Part shown: positions 55,294 to 63,579 of the stretch, piece by piece
Layout of the letters: each line of letters opens with the position of its first letter
Numbering within the stretch: the first letter of the stretch is position 1
Assembly: GCA_947383145.1 (NCBI GenBank)
Contig: CANDCH010000006.1
Location: 46,318 to 110,317 of the forward strand
DNA length: 64,000 bases
Source: an uncultured bacterium
GTDB taxonomy: Bacteria > Bacillota > Clostridia > Oscillospirales > Oscillospiraceae
Direction: 5' to 3'
Notes under the pieces: model-generated
Databases searched by the model: none
The model's input: only the letters and a program-made list of their open reading frames with translations
Told to the model about the DNA's origin: nothing
Position numbers and translations under genes: made by a program

Positions 55294-55386
55294 ATCCTTC
55301 TTTACAAAAATGCAGGGGAAACTGCTCAAACCGTGATTTGAATTGCATAAACATTTGTAATGCCCGCCAAAAATGAAATTCTGGGG

Positions 55387-55415
55387 TTGACATCCTGCAA
55401 ACGCGGCGCTATACT
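55387..55415 (+). promoter_or_regulatory. Sigma-A promoter of amt
   Basis: Perfect TTGACA (55387-55392), 17-base spacer, TATACT (55410-55415). TTGCATAAA (55343-55351) upstream also occurs in the glnA control region (47087-47095). Confidence 0.85.
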
Positions 55416-55425
55416 GCCCCCATCA

Positions 55426-55465
55426 GGCAAAGGCGCCGGAGAGCTTCACCGCTCCCGGCGCTTTT
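55426..55465 (+). promoter_or_regulatory. amt leader attenuator (terminator with overlapping hexaloop)
   Basis: Terminator stem GCGCCGGAG / CTCCCGGCGC (55433-55441, 55452-55461; one bulge), then TTTT. Overlapping its 5' arm, GGC-AAAGGC-GCC (55426-55437) gives a hexaloop with A1 and G4, closely like the AACGGC loop ahead of glnA. The stem is only three base pairs. Confidence 0.55.
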
Positions 55466-55535
55466 CCTGTTTCACGCAAGGGGGCGTGTCCGTGGGAGCG
55501 GGCGCGCCCCAATCTGTTTTGAGGGAGGAATTTCA

Positions 55536-57212
55536 GTGGATATGTCAGTATGGTATTTGGTGGGAGCGATCCTGGTTTTCTTCATGCAGTGCGGCTTCGC
55601 CGCCGTGGAGGCGGGCTTCACCCGGGCCAAAAACGCGGGCAACATCATTATGAAGAACCTGATGGATTTCTGCATCGGCACCGTGGTCTTTATGGCTCTG
55701 GGCTACGGCATCATGAACAGCGAAAACTACTTTTTCGGCCTCGTTGGCCTGCCGGAGTACCAGATGTTCACCGATTTCTACGCTTTCGACTGGTCGAACT
55801 TCTTTTTCCAGCTGGTGTTCTGCGCCACCGCCGCCACCATCGTGTCCGGGGCCATGGCGGAGCGCACCAAGTTCTCCAGCTACTGCATTTACTCCGCGGT
55901 GATCTCCGCGGTGGTGTACCCCATCGAGGCGGGCTGGGTGTGGAACGCCCAGGGCTGGCTGGCGAAGCTGGGCTTCATCGACTTCGCCGGGTCCGCCGTC
56001 ATCCACATGGTGGGCGGCATCTCCGGGCTGATTGGGGCCGTCCTGCTTGGGGCCCGCATCGGCAAGTATGACGAGAAGGGCAATTCCCGGGCCATTTTGG
56101 GCCACAACATCCCCTTGGCGGCCATGGGCACCTTCATCCTCTGGTTCTGCTGGTACGGCTTCAACGGCGCGGCGGCGGCCGGCACCGCCCAGATGGCCCA
56201 GATTCTGGGCAACACCACCATCGCCCCGGCGGTGGCCACGGTGGCCTGTATGCTGTTCACCTGGGTAAAGAACGGCAAGCCCGACGTGGGTATGTGCCTC
56301 AACGCCCCCCTGGCGGGGCTGGTGGGCATCACCGCGGGCTGCGCCAGCCTGGACGCCCTGGGCTCCGCCGTGGTGGGTGTGGTCGCCGGCATCCTGGTGG
56401 TGGTCGTGGTGGAGGCGGTGGACACCAAGTTCCACATCGACGACCCCGTGGGGGCGGTGGCGGTCCACGGCGGCTGCGGCCTGACGGGCACGGTGCTCAC
56501 CGGCCTGCTTGCCACCGACGGCGGCCTGCTCTACGGCGGCGGCTTCCGCCAGCTGGGGGTGCAGTGCCTGGGGGTGCTGGCCATCGCCGCCTACACTGCG
56601 GTCACCATGACCATCGTGTTCCAGATCATCCGCGCCGTCAACGGCCTGCGGGTGTCCGCCGAGGAGGAGATCTCCGGGCTGGACTCCACCGAGCACGGCC
56701 TGCCCTCCGCCTACGCCGACTTCATGCCCGCCACCACCCTGACGGCCATGCCGGGTGCCAATTCCTTCCCCGAGCCTGTGGCGGCTAAAAGCGGCAGGAG
56801 CGTGGATGAAGCCGTGCCTGTCCAGGTCATGTCCGCCCCCATGCCCGCTTCCGATGTGAAGCTGTCCAAGGTGACTATCGTCTGCAATCAGGCCAAATTC
56901 GAGCAGCTCAAATCCGCCATGAACGACATCGGTGTCACCGGCATGACCGTGACCCAGGTGCTGGGCTGCGGTATCCAGAAGGGCCGCACGGAGTACTACC
57001 GGGGCGTGCCCCTGTCCATGAACCTGCTGCCCAAGCTCCAGGTGGACATGGTGGTGTCTAAGGTGCCGGTGGCCCAGGTGGTGGACGCCGCCCGGAAGGC
57101 GCTGTACACCGGCCGCATCGGGGACGGCAAGATCTTCGTCTACGGCGTGGAGCAGGCCGTCAAGGTCCGCACCGGCGAGACCGGCTACGACGCCCTCCAG
57201 GGGGAGGAGTAG
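55536..57212 (+). CDS. amt: Ammonium transporter fused to a PII signalling domain
   Basis: 558 residues. Residues 1-~375 are an Amt channel with eleven helices (AAVEAGFTRAKNAGNIIMKN, FNGAAAAGTAQMAQILGN, DDPVGAVAVHGGCGLTG carrying the pore His). A flexible ~65-residue linker follows, then a complete PII (GlnB/GlnK) domain from ~445 (KVTIVCNQAKFEQLKSAMNDIGVTGMTVTQVLGCGIQKG, T-loop with EYYRG, and IGDGKIFVYGVEQAVKVRTGE). In most bacteria GlnK is a separate protein that plugs Amt; here the regulator is tethered. GTG 55536 has GGGAGG eight bases upstream. A CGCTTT/AAAGCG hairpin follows the stop. Confidence 0.95.
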   Translation: MDMSVWYLVGAILVFFMQCGFAAVEAGFTRAKNAGNIIMKNLMDFCIGTVVFMALGYGIMNSENYFFGLVGLPEYQMFTDFYAFDWSNFFFQLVFCATAATIVSGAMAERTKFSSYCIYSAVISAVVYPIEAGWVWNAQGWLAKLGFIDFAGSAVIHMVGGISGLIGAVLLGARIGKYDEKGNSRAILGHNIPLAAMGTFILWFCWYGFNGAAAAGTAQMAQILGNTTIAPAVATVACMLFTWVKNGKPDVGMCLNAPLAGLVGITAGCASLDALGSAVVGVVAGILVVVVVEAVDTKFHIDDPVGAVAVHGGCGLTGTVLTGLLATDGGLLYGGGFRQLGVQCLGVLAIAAYTAVTMTIVFQIIRAVNGLRVSAEEEISGLDSTEHGLPSAYADFMPATTLTAMPGANSFPEPVAAKSGRSVDEAVPVQVMSAPMPASDVKLSKVTIVCNQAKFEQLKSAMNDIGVTGMTVTQVLGCGIQKGRTEYYRGVPLSMNLLPKLQVDMVVSKVPVAQVVDAARKALYTGRIGDGKIFVYGVEQAVKVRTGETGYDALQGEE

Positions 57213-57371
57213 ACGCTTTTTTGAAAGAAAGCGCCTCCAAGAAATAACTTGAGGCCGCCGCGAACGGGGGCCGCCGCCCAGCAATTTCCGCCCGGCAAGC
57301 GGCGGGCCCGGCAGTGTTTCAGCAGCTTTCCTCGGCGGTTGCAGGCGTTGGCATAAAGGAGTGTGATCCAC

Positions 57372-58733
57372 ATGGAGCTTCATGAGGAGTGCGGTGTATT
57401 CGGCATCTACGATCCTGCCGGGGACTGTGCCCGCGCCGCCTATTACGGCCTGTATGCCCTCCAGCACCGGGGGCAGGAGGCCTGCGGCATCGCCGCCGTC
57501 AATGACCGGGAGCTTTCCTTCCACAAGGATCTCGGCCTGGTGGGGGAGGTGTTCGGCGAGCGCGTTTTGGACGAGCTGGACGGAACCATGGCGGTGGGCC
57601 ATGTGCGGTATTCCACCGCCGGCGGCGCCCGCCGGGAAAACGCCCAGCCCCTGACGCTGAAGTACGTCAAGGGCGCCCTGGCCCTGGCCCACAACGGCAA
57701 CCTGCCCCACGCGGACGTGCTGCGTACCAAATTTGAGTATCAGGGAGCCATTTTTCAGACCACCAGCGACTCCGAGCTCATCGCCTACGCCATCGCCCAG
57801 GCCCGGCTGCGCTGCCCCTCGGTGGAGGAGGCGGTGCGGCGGGCGCTGGCGGGGCTGCGGGGGGCCTGGTCGCTGATCGTCATGTCCCCCCGGAAGCTGG
57901 TGGCCGCCCGGGACCCCTGGGGCTTCCGCCCCCTGTGCATGGGGCGGCGGGGGGATGCGGTTGTGTTTGCCTCCGAGTCCTGCGCCCTGGACGCGGTGGG
58001 GGCGGAATTTGAGCGGGACCTGGGCCCCGGAGAGATCGTGGCGGTGGAGGATGGACAGGTCCGCACGGTTCAGGGGCCGGTGGAAGGCGGCGGACACCTG
58101 TGCATTTTTGAGTATGTCTACTTCGCCCGGCCTGACTCGGTGCTCTGCGGCCAGTCCGTCCATGAGGCCCGACGGCGGGCTGGGCGGCTGCTGGCCCGGG
58201 AGCGCCCGGCGGAGGCGGATGTGGTCGTCGGCGTGCCCGACTCCGGGCTGGACGCCGCCATGGGCTACGCCGGGGAATCCGGCATCCCCTACGGGGTGGG
58301 GCTGGTGAAAAACCGCTACATCGGCCGCACCTTCATCACCCCCGGCCAGGGGCGGCGGGAGCAGGCGGTGCGCATCAAGCTGGGGGCGCTGCGGCACTGT
58401 GTGGAGGGGAAGCGGGTGGTGCTGGTGGACGACTCCATTGTCCGGGGCACCACCTCCCGGCAGATCGTGTCCCTGCTGCGGGAGGCGGGGGCGCGGGAGG
58501 TCCACCTGCGCTCCTCCGCGCCGCCCTTTGTGGCCCCCTGCTGGTTCGGCACCGATATCCCGGACAAAGAGGATCTCATCGCCTGTCATTATTCTATTGA
58601 TGAGATATGTACGCAGACCGGCGCGGACAGCCTGGGCTTTCTGAGCCTGGAGGCGTTGCGCAAAATTGCGCCTGAGGCCAATTGCGGCTTTTGCGACGGG
58701 TGCTTTACGGGGGATTATCCCCTGCCGGTTTGA
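57372..58733 (+). CDS. purF: Amidophosphoribosyltransferase
   Basis: 453 residues. First step of purine synthesis: PRPP plus glutamine gives phosphoribosylamine. Class II glutaminase with Cys7 (EECGVFGIYDP), so a six-residue propeptide; PRTase domain with VVLVDDSIVRGTTSRQIV; C-terminal CGFCDGC cysteines for the 4Fe-4S cluster of the B. subtilis-type enzyme. ATG 57372 has AAGGAG ten bases upstream. Not with other pur genes; stands with asnB and nitrogen genes. The 160 bases before it hold only the post-amt hairpin and GC-rich sequence without a clear promoter. Confidence 0.96.
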   Translation: MELHEECGVFGIYDPAGDCARAAYYGLYALQHRGQEACGIAAVNDRELSFHKDLGLVGEVFGERVLDELDGTMAVGHVRYSTAGGARRENAQPLTLKYVKGALALAHNGNLPHADVLRTKFEYQGAIFQTTSDSELIAYAIAQARLRCPSVEEAVRRALAGLRGAWSLIVMSPRKLVAARDPWGFRPLCMGRRGDAVVFASESCALDAVGAEFERDLGPGEIVAVEDGQVRTVQGPVEGGGHLCIFEYVYFARPDSVLCGQSVHEARRRAGRLLARERPAEADVVVGVPDSGLDAAMGYAGESGIPYGVGLVKNRYIGRTFITPGQGRREQAVRIKLGALRHCVEGKRVVLVDDSIVRGTTSRQIVSLLREAGAREVHLRSSAPPFVAPCWFGTDIPDKEDLIACHYSIDEICTQTGADSLGFLSLEALRKIAPEANCGFCDGCFTGDYPLPV

Positions 58734-58795
58734 GATGGGAAATAGAAAGCCCCGCGATTCCCAAAAATTGCGAAACGGGCGGAAAGAGGGAGAAT

Positions 58796-60379
58796 ATGTG
58801 TTCCATCATAGGCTATTGCGGCCCTGCGGCCGATTTTGACGCGTTCCAGCGGGGCTTTGCCCGCACGGTCAGCCGGGGTCCGGACGGCAGCCGGGTTGTT
58901 CGCGCTGGGGAGGGCCTGCTGGGCTTCCGCCGTCTGTCCATCATGGGCCTCACCCCCGAGGGAATGCAGCCCTTCGGGTTGGAGGGCTGCTGGTGCGTGT
59001 GCAACGGCGAGATCTACGGCTTCGAGAAGCTGAGGCGGGAGCTGGAGGGAAAGGGCTATTCCTTCCGCAGCGGTTCCGACTGCGAGATCCTGCTCCCCCT
59101 GTACCGGGAGTACGGCACGGATATGTTCGCTATGCTGGACGCGGAGTTCGCCTGCGTCATTTACGACGGCGGCACGGGGGAGTTCATCGCCGCCCGTGAC
59201 CCCATCGGCATTCGGCCCCTGTATTATGGACGCGACCCCGGCGGAACCATGGTCTTTGCCAGCGAACCGAAAAATCTGATAGGTATTGTGGGGGAGATCG
59301 CCCCCTTCCCGCCGGGGCACTACTACCGGGGCGGCGAATTTGTGTGCTACCGGGATATGACCCGGGTGGGGCAGGTCTGCCGGGACAATCTGGATACGGT
59401 GTGCGCCGGTATCCGGGAGAAGCTCACCGCCGGGGTGGAAAAGCGGCTGGTGGCCGACGCCAGGGTGGGCTTCCTGCTGTCCGGCGGGCTGGATTCCTCC
59501 CTGGTGTGCGCCATTGCCGCAAAAAAGAGCAAAACGCCCATCCGCACCTTCGCCATCGGGATGGACACCGACGCCATCGACCTGAAATACGCCCGCCAGG
59601 TGGCTGATTACATCGGCAGCGACCACACCGAGGTCATCATCACCCGGCAGGACGTGCTGGACAATCTGGAGACGGTGGTGGAGCTGCTGGGCACCTATGA
59701 CATCACCACCATCCGGGCCAGCATGGGGATGTACCTGGTGTGCAGGGCCATCCACGAGCAGACGGATATCCGGGTGATCCTCACCGGGGAGATTTCCGAC
59801 GAGCTGTTCGGCTATAAATATACCGATTACGCGCCGTCCGCCCTGGCGTTCCAGGAGGAGGCGGCCAAGCGCGTCCGGGAGCTGCATATGTACGATGTGC
59901 TTCGGGCGGACCGGTGCATCTCGGTGAACTCCCTGGAGGCCCGAGTGCCTTTCGGCGACCTGGATTTTGTGGGATATGTCATGTCCATCGACCCGGAGAA
60001 AAAGCTGAACCGGTATGGCAAGGGCAAGTATCTGCTGCGCAAAGCCTTTGAGGAGGGGGACTGGCTCCCCGAGGGCATCCTGTGGAGGGAAAAGGCGGCC
60101 TTTTCCGACGCGGTGGGCCACTCCCTGGTGGACGATTTGAAGGAGTACGCCGAGGAATTGTACACGGACGAGGAATTTGAGGCGCGGCGGCGGAAGTACG
60201 GCCACGCCCAGCCCTTTACCAAGGAATCCCTGCTCTACCGGGAGCTGTTCGAAAAGTACTACCCCGGCCAGAGCGGGATGGTGGCGGATTTTTGGATGCC
60301 CAACCGGGACTGGGAGGGCTGCGACGTGAACGACCCCTCCGCCCGGGTACTGGCCAACTATGGGGAGAGCGGGGTGTAG
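58796..60379 (+). CDS. asnB: Asparagine synthetase B (glutamine-hydrolysing)
   Basis: 527 residues. Converts aspartate to asparagine with ATP and glutamine. Nucleophile Cys2 (MCSIIGYCG), glutaminase fold with FRRLSIMG and CNGEIYGFEKLR, then the ATP-pyrophosphatase SGGLDSS loop and ILTGEISDELFGYKYTDYAP. Length and order match AsnB of E. coli type. Starts 62 bases after purF; GAGGGAG lies close to the ATG. Confidence 0.95.
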   Translation: MCSIIGYCGPAADFDAFQRGFARTVSRGPDGSRVVRAGEGLLGFRRLSIMGLTPEGMQPFGLEGCWCVCNGEIYGFEKLRRELEGKGYSFRSGSDCEILLPLYREYGTDMFAMLDAEFACVIYDGGTGEFIAARDPIGIRPLYYGRDPGGTMVFASEPKNLIGIVGEIAPFPPGHYYRGGEFVCYRDMTRVGQVCRDNLDTVCAGIREKLTAGVEKRLVADARVGFLLSGGLDSSLVCAIAAKKSKTPIRTFAIGMDTDAIDLKYARQVADYIGSDHTEVIITRQDVLDNLETVVELLGTYDITTIRASMGMYLVCRAIHEQTDIRVILTGEISDELFGYKYTDYAPSALAFQEEAAKRVRELHMYDVLRADRCISVNSLEARVPFGDLDFVGYVMSIDPEKKLNRYGKGKYLLRKAFEEGDWLPEGILWREKAAFSDAVGHSLVDDLKEYAEELYTDEEFEARRRKYGHAQPFTKESLLYRELFEKYYPGQSGMVADFWMPNRDWEGCDVNDPSARVLANYGESGV

Positions 60380-60617
60380 CGGGATAATTTCATGGCGGGG
60401 GTCACAAGCGCCCCACCGCCCCGGTCTCATCGGCCCGCAGTGTGGACCGTTTCCAAGGGGTTCCGGGGATTTCTCGCGTGGCTCCTGGCAGGCGTCTGTT
60501 CCGGGCGGAAAACTGGCCGCTGGCCTCTGATTTCCAGGAAAGCCAGCCGTCCCAACGGTTTGGAGCGGCGTCCGTCAAGGATTCTGGAGGTAGGAGCATA
60601 CAATTTTTGAAAAAAGG

Positions 60618-60646
60618 TTGACGCCATTGCGCGGATGTGTTATAAA
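60618..60646 (+). promoter_or_regulatory. Promoter of the GTPase-like gene
   Basis: TTGACG (60618-60623), 17-base spacer, TATAAA (60641-60646). The 230 bases from asnB to here have no gene that I can support. Confidence 0.75.
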
Positions 60647-60652
60647 ATGAGT

Positions 60653-60792
60653 GACAAGTAAAAACCATCTGTTTTTAAAGTATGCGGCCAGCCGCCGCAG
60701 AACTATTCCAATTGATGGGCTTTGGAGCGGTCGTTTTACATGCGGACTGTCATGTTCTCCACGTCTATCCTTTTGGGATAGGCGTGGTTTTT
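60653..60792 (+). ncRNA. Structured leader RNA ending in a terminator, ahead of the GTPase-like gene
   Basis: From the predicted start near 60653 come three small stems: AAAAAC/GTTTTT (60660-60676), TGCGGC/GCCGCA (60683-60699) and ACATG/CATGT (about 60738-60755). An intrinsic terminator follows: CCACGTCTATCC / GGATAGGCGTGG (60759-60770, 60776-60787) and TTTTT. The coding start is 31 bases further on. It could be an attenuator, a riboswitch of unknown type or a separate small RNA of about 140 bases. Confidence 0.5.
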
Positions 60793-60822
60793 CTTGATTT
60801 ATTTATCAGGAGGTCTTTGAAT

Positions 60823-62946
60823 ATGTTAACACCGCCTAAACACCTGGCTCCTCACGTCCGGGAACTGAAGCTGATTGCTGGAACGGGCTGCGGTAAGACA
60901 AAGCTTGCCGCAAATCTCGCCGCCCCCGCTGCCAAGGATATCTTGGAGCGATGCGTGGGTGTAACGAACTCCACCATCATAGATCATTTGATTGTCTTTA
61001 CCACTGACGAGAGCCAGTGCCGAAAGATGACGGTCGCCGTCAAGCACAACAGCAACGCCATCCCCTATAGCGCCTTTCAAGAGATTCTTACCTCCGCGGC
61101 GGCAGCTGTAATCCAGAAGGGCAGGAGTACCGATCCCGACGGGGAGAAGGCCGTCGTGGCAATGCGGGAAGCCCTGGAAAAGGAATTGGGGAAGAAGAAT
61201 AACCTCAAAGCGGTTTTTTCCCTTCTGCCGGACGAAGGCCGCGAGGAGTTCCTCCGTAACGTGACGGAATGGTATCGGAGTTCTCGCCTGTGGGACGAAA
61301 ATGCCATACTCTATAACACCGCAAGAAATCTGTCCCAGGAACAGAAGCCCGGAAAAACCAGCGTCTCCCTTTTGAGTCTGATCAAAACCGTCGTTCGGGA
61401 CCGGTTTGACCAGTGTCCACAGGATCAGAAGGACGGTCTCCAGAACATCTACGACGATGTCAGCGACAGCCTTTCCCAGCGTTTCTTTAACGTCTTCTCC
61501 CTCGATCATTGTTCCGCGGATGGATACTACTACCGCGACCTGGACCTCCAAAATCCCGACGAGGACTTTTGCCGACAGATGTTCACCGCCAACAATGTGC
61601 GGGAGGAGACGCTTTCTCTGGAGGTTCTGTGCAGCGAGATCGTTATTTATGTCCCCATGGCCGCCGCTATCGCGGATTTGCTCCGGCAGAATCCTGCCGC
61701 GGAGAAGGTTTTCAGCGACCCGCAGAACAACCTGGTCTTTGGACTGCGGGATACCCAGGGGGTATTCCATGCCGACCGCGAGGAGGAGCAAAACGTTGAA
61801 TATTGCTCAGACCTTGTCTATAAAAACACCCCCGAGGCGATTCTGGTAATCGCCCCGCTCTGGAGCGATCAAAACGGGAAAAAATCTCAGGAACTCTACC
61901 GCCATATTTTTCAAGACTATCAGAAGGACACGCCTATCTTTCTGATCCATAACAAGCTAGACCTCTTTGTGGATGCCCTTGTCAAAAATCAGGACGATTT
62001 CGATGCCCTGACAGGGCAGTCGGCCGGAGATGCCGCCGGGCTCACGCTGCAAGAGGTACACAGCAAGATCCGAGCCCAAATCGAAGGGTTGGACAGGGAT
62101 CTGCTTGCCATTCAGAAGAAGAACGGCAAGCGCCTGAATATCTATTCGACCGCCTGCTTCCTCAGAGCTCTGAACGGCACCCTCTCGCCCGAAGTGCGGA
62201 AGGAAATCTCTCAATCCTACTGCCTTTTGAGCGCCTGCCAGAGCATCTTTGCAAATCTCGCGAAAAATCTTGCTCAGAACGCCAAGAAGATTGCGTTTGT
62301 GACGATCCCCAATGAGGAGGTGGCGCTCAGCGTGGACACCGCGCAGCTCCAGACGCTTCTGCACATATATCTGAGCAGCGACGAGACTAAAAAGACTGTT
62401 TTAATCCCCGGCGCACAAAACCTGGGGGATAACGACGGGATTACTCCCCACGGAAACTCCTACCATGCCCTGGGACGGAGGCTTCAGTACGGCGACAGCT
62501 ATATGGATAGCAATTACATGTCGAATATCAACGAGGAATATTATTACAACTGCAAGAACATTAAGATCACGTTCCCCGCGAACATCAAAAACCTTCTCAG
62601 TCCACAGTTCCTCCACACGCTGGTTTTTGAGACCCTCACCTTGGAAGGCGGCGCGTTCAGGGGCAATGGCAGCCAGGAATTTCTGGAGGCGGTGGAAATG
62701 GAGCTGCGCGAGGAACGGTACAAAAATGAGTTAGTCAGAGCGCTCTTGTATCGCGGCGCATTTCTGAAAGCCGGTAGCGGAATGGCAGCTTTCAGCTTCA
62801 GGCGGCAATTCCAGGCTTTCCTGGACTATAGCCGTCCTCTCCTGATGCCGGCGAAGGTGGATGAAAACGCCTATGCGGAGGCTCTCCGCGATTTGGTTGA
62901 GGAGGCTGGCCATACTGTGATGAGCCGGCGCATTGTATTTGCCTGA
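60823..62946 (+). CDS. Large GTPase-like P-loop protein of unknown family
   Basis: 707 residues, soluble, no signal peptide or membrane helix. G1/Walker A AGTGCGKT (19-26), possible G2 at TNST (48-51), G3 DTQG (310-313) and G4 NKLD (377-380, in IFLIHNKLDLFV) follow the order of GTPases of the TRAFAC class, with an unusually long helical insert (~60-300) between G2 and G3. The C-terminal 300 residues are helical and unassigned; YSTACFLRAL at about 437-446 sits where G5 could be. ATG 60823 has AGGAGG nine bases upstream. Codon use (more A/T-ending codons such as AAA, AAT, GAT) differs from all neighbours, suggesting transfer. A dynamin-like or phage-defence role is possible but unproven. Confidence 0.7.
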   Translation: MLTPPKHLAPHVRELKLIAGTGCGKTKLAANLAAPAAKDILERCVGVTNSTIIDHLIVFTTDESQCRKMTVAVKHNSNAIPYSAFQEILTSAAAAVIQKGRSTDPDGEKAVVAMREALEKELGKKNNLKAVFSLLPDEGREEFLRNVTEWYRSSRLWDENAILYNTARNLSQEQKPGKTSVSLLSLIKTVVRDRFDQCPQDQKDGLQNIYDDVSDSLSQRFFNVFSLDHCSADGYYYRDLDLQNPDEDFCRQMFTANNVREETLSLEVLCSEIVIYVPMAAAIADLLRQNPAAEKVFSDPQNNLVFGLRDTQGVFHADREEEQNVEYCSDLVYKNTPEAILVIAPLWSDQNGKKSQELYRHIFQDYQKDTPIFLIHNKLDLFVDALVKNQDDFDALTGQSAGDAAGLTLQEVHSKIRAQIEGLDRDLLAIQKKNGKRLNIYSTACFLRALNGTLSPEVRKEISQSYCLLSACQSIFANLAKNLAQNAKKIAFVTIPNEEVALSVDTAQLQTLLHIYLSSDETKKTVLIPGAQNLGDNDGITPHGNSYHALGRRLQYGDSYMDSNYMSNINEEYYYNCKNIKITFPANIKNLLSPQFLHTLVFETLTLEGGAFRGNGSQEFLEAVEMELREERYKNELVRALLYRGAFLKAGSGMAAFSFRRQFQAFLDYSRPLLMPAKVDENAYAEALRDLVEEAGHTVMSRRIVFA

Positions 62947-63245
62947 GCGTGTTTTGACATCCGGGAAATACCCTGGCTTTTGACGGCTTTCTTCTGCTTT
63001 TGCGGTCAAAAATATTGCCGTTTACCTCTACTTCGCCCGCCTCAGCATATATCGCCCCTCGGCGAGCGCCATCCGCCATATGTCCGATGACATTCCAAAT
63101 GGGCCCAGGGCCGCCGCCTATTCCAGCAGCGGGACATGGACATCCCTCAGCCCGGCCGATGGATTCCTCCGCAATCGGATGACAGGCGCTGACGAACACT
63201 ATAAAAATTGCAATGCACGAATTGCCTTATTGAGGCTATTTAGGC

Positions 63246-63275
63246 TTGCAATCGTAGATAGATGTCAGCTATAAT
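63246..63275 (+). promoter_or_regulatory. Probable promoter of guaA
   Basis: TTGCAA (63246-63251), 18-base spacer, perfect TATAAT (63270-63275). The stretch 62947-63245 has no supportable gene; a reverse frame at 62798-63199 overlaps the GTPase gene and has no ribosome site. Confidence 0.6.
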
Positions 63276-63281
63276 AAGAAA

Positions 63282-63579
63282 GCATGGTCGGGGATGCTAT
63301 GTCGTAGGCAATGTGATTTATCCTGTGCAGGGTATCAGCGTTTGGCCTGCGCCATGAAAAAAGGGACCATGTATCTAGGGATGTAGGGTCACTTTTCCCT
63401 TCTGGCTAACTTTTCCCTGCCTGATACAAGGATTTTGGGAATATTCCGTGCTATATCACCATGGAGCAGGGGCTTCTGACCTGGGGCGGGAGAATGAATT
63501 CGTTTCCCCTACAGAATAAATCGCGTTGCCCTGCGACAGCGGTGCTGTGAGCTATTATGAAACATAGGAGGATTGACAA
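63282..63579 (+). other. Long guaA leader with competing inverted repeats
   Basis: About 300 bases. GTATCAG (63332-63338) can pair with CTGATAC (63421-63427), supported by ATCCT/AGGAT outside; GCAGGG (63327-63332) can instead pair with CCCTGC (63415-63420). On the reverse strand GGGAAAAGT occurs twice within it. No purine riboswitch core was recognised and no T-run terminator is evident. May be leader RNA or insertion debris. Confidence 0.4.

Noticed and set aside
55545-58589. 1014-codon reverse frame over amt and purF
   Set aside because: Antisense to two clear genes, His/Gly-rich, no motifs.
60402-60668. 88-codon reverse frame between asnB and the GTPase gene
   Set aside because: No ribosome site or family match; spans the GTPase promoter.
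60682-60822. N-terminal extension of the GTPase-like gene
   Set aside because: Runs through the leader terminator and has no ribosome site; ATG 60823 has AGGAGG.
62798-63199. 133-codon reverse frame after the GTPase gene
   Set aside because: Overlaps the end of the GTPase gene, no ribosome site, composition not protein-like; possibly insertion debris.
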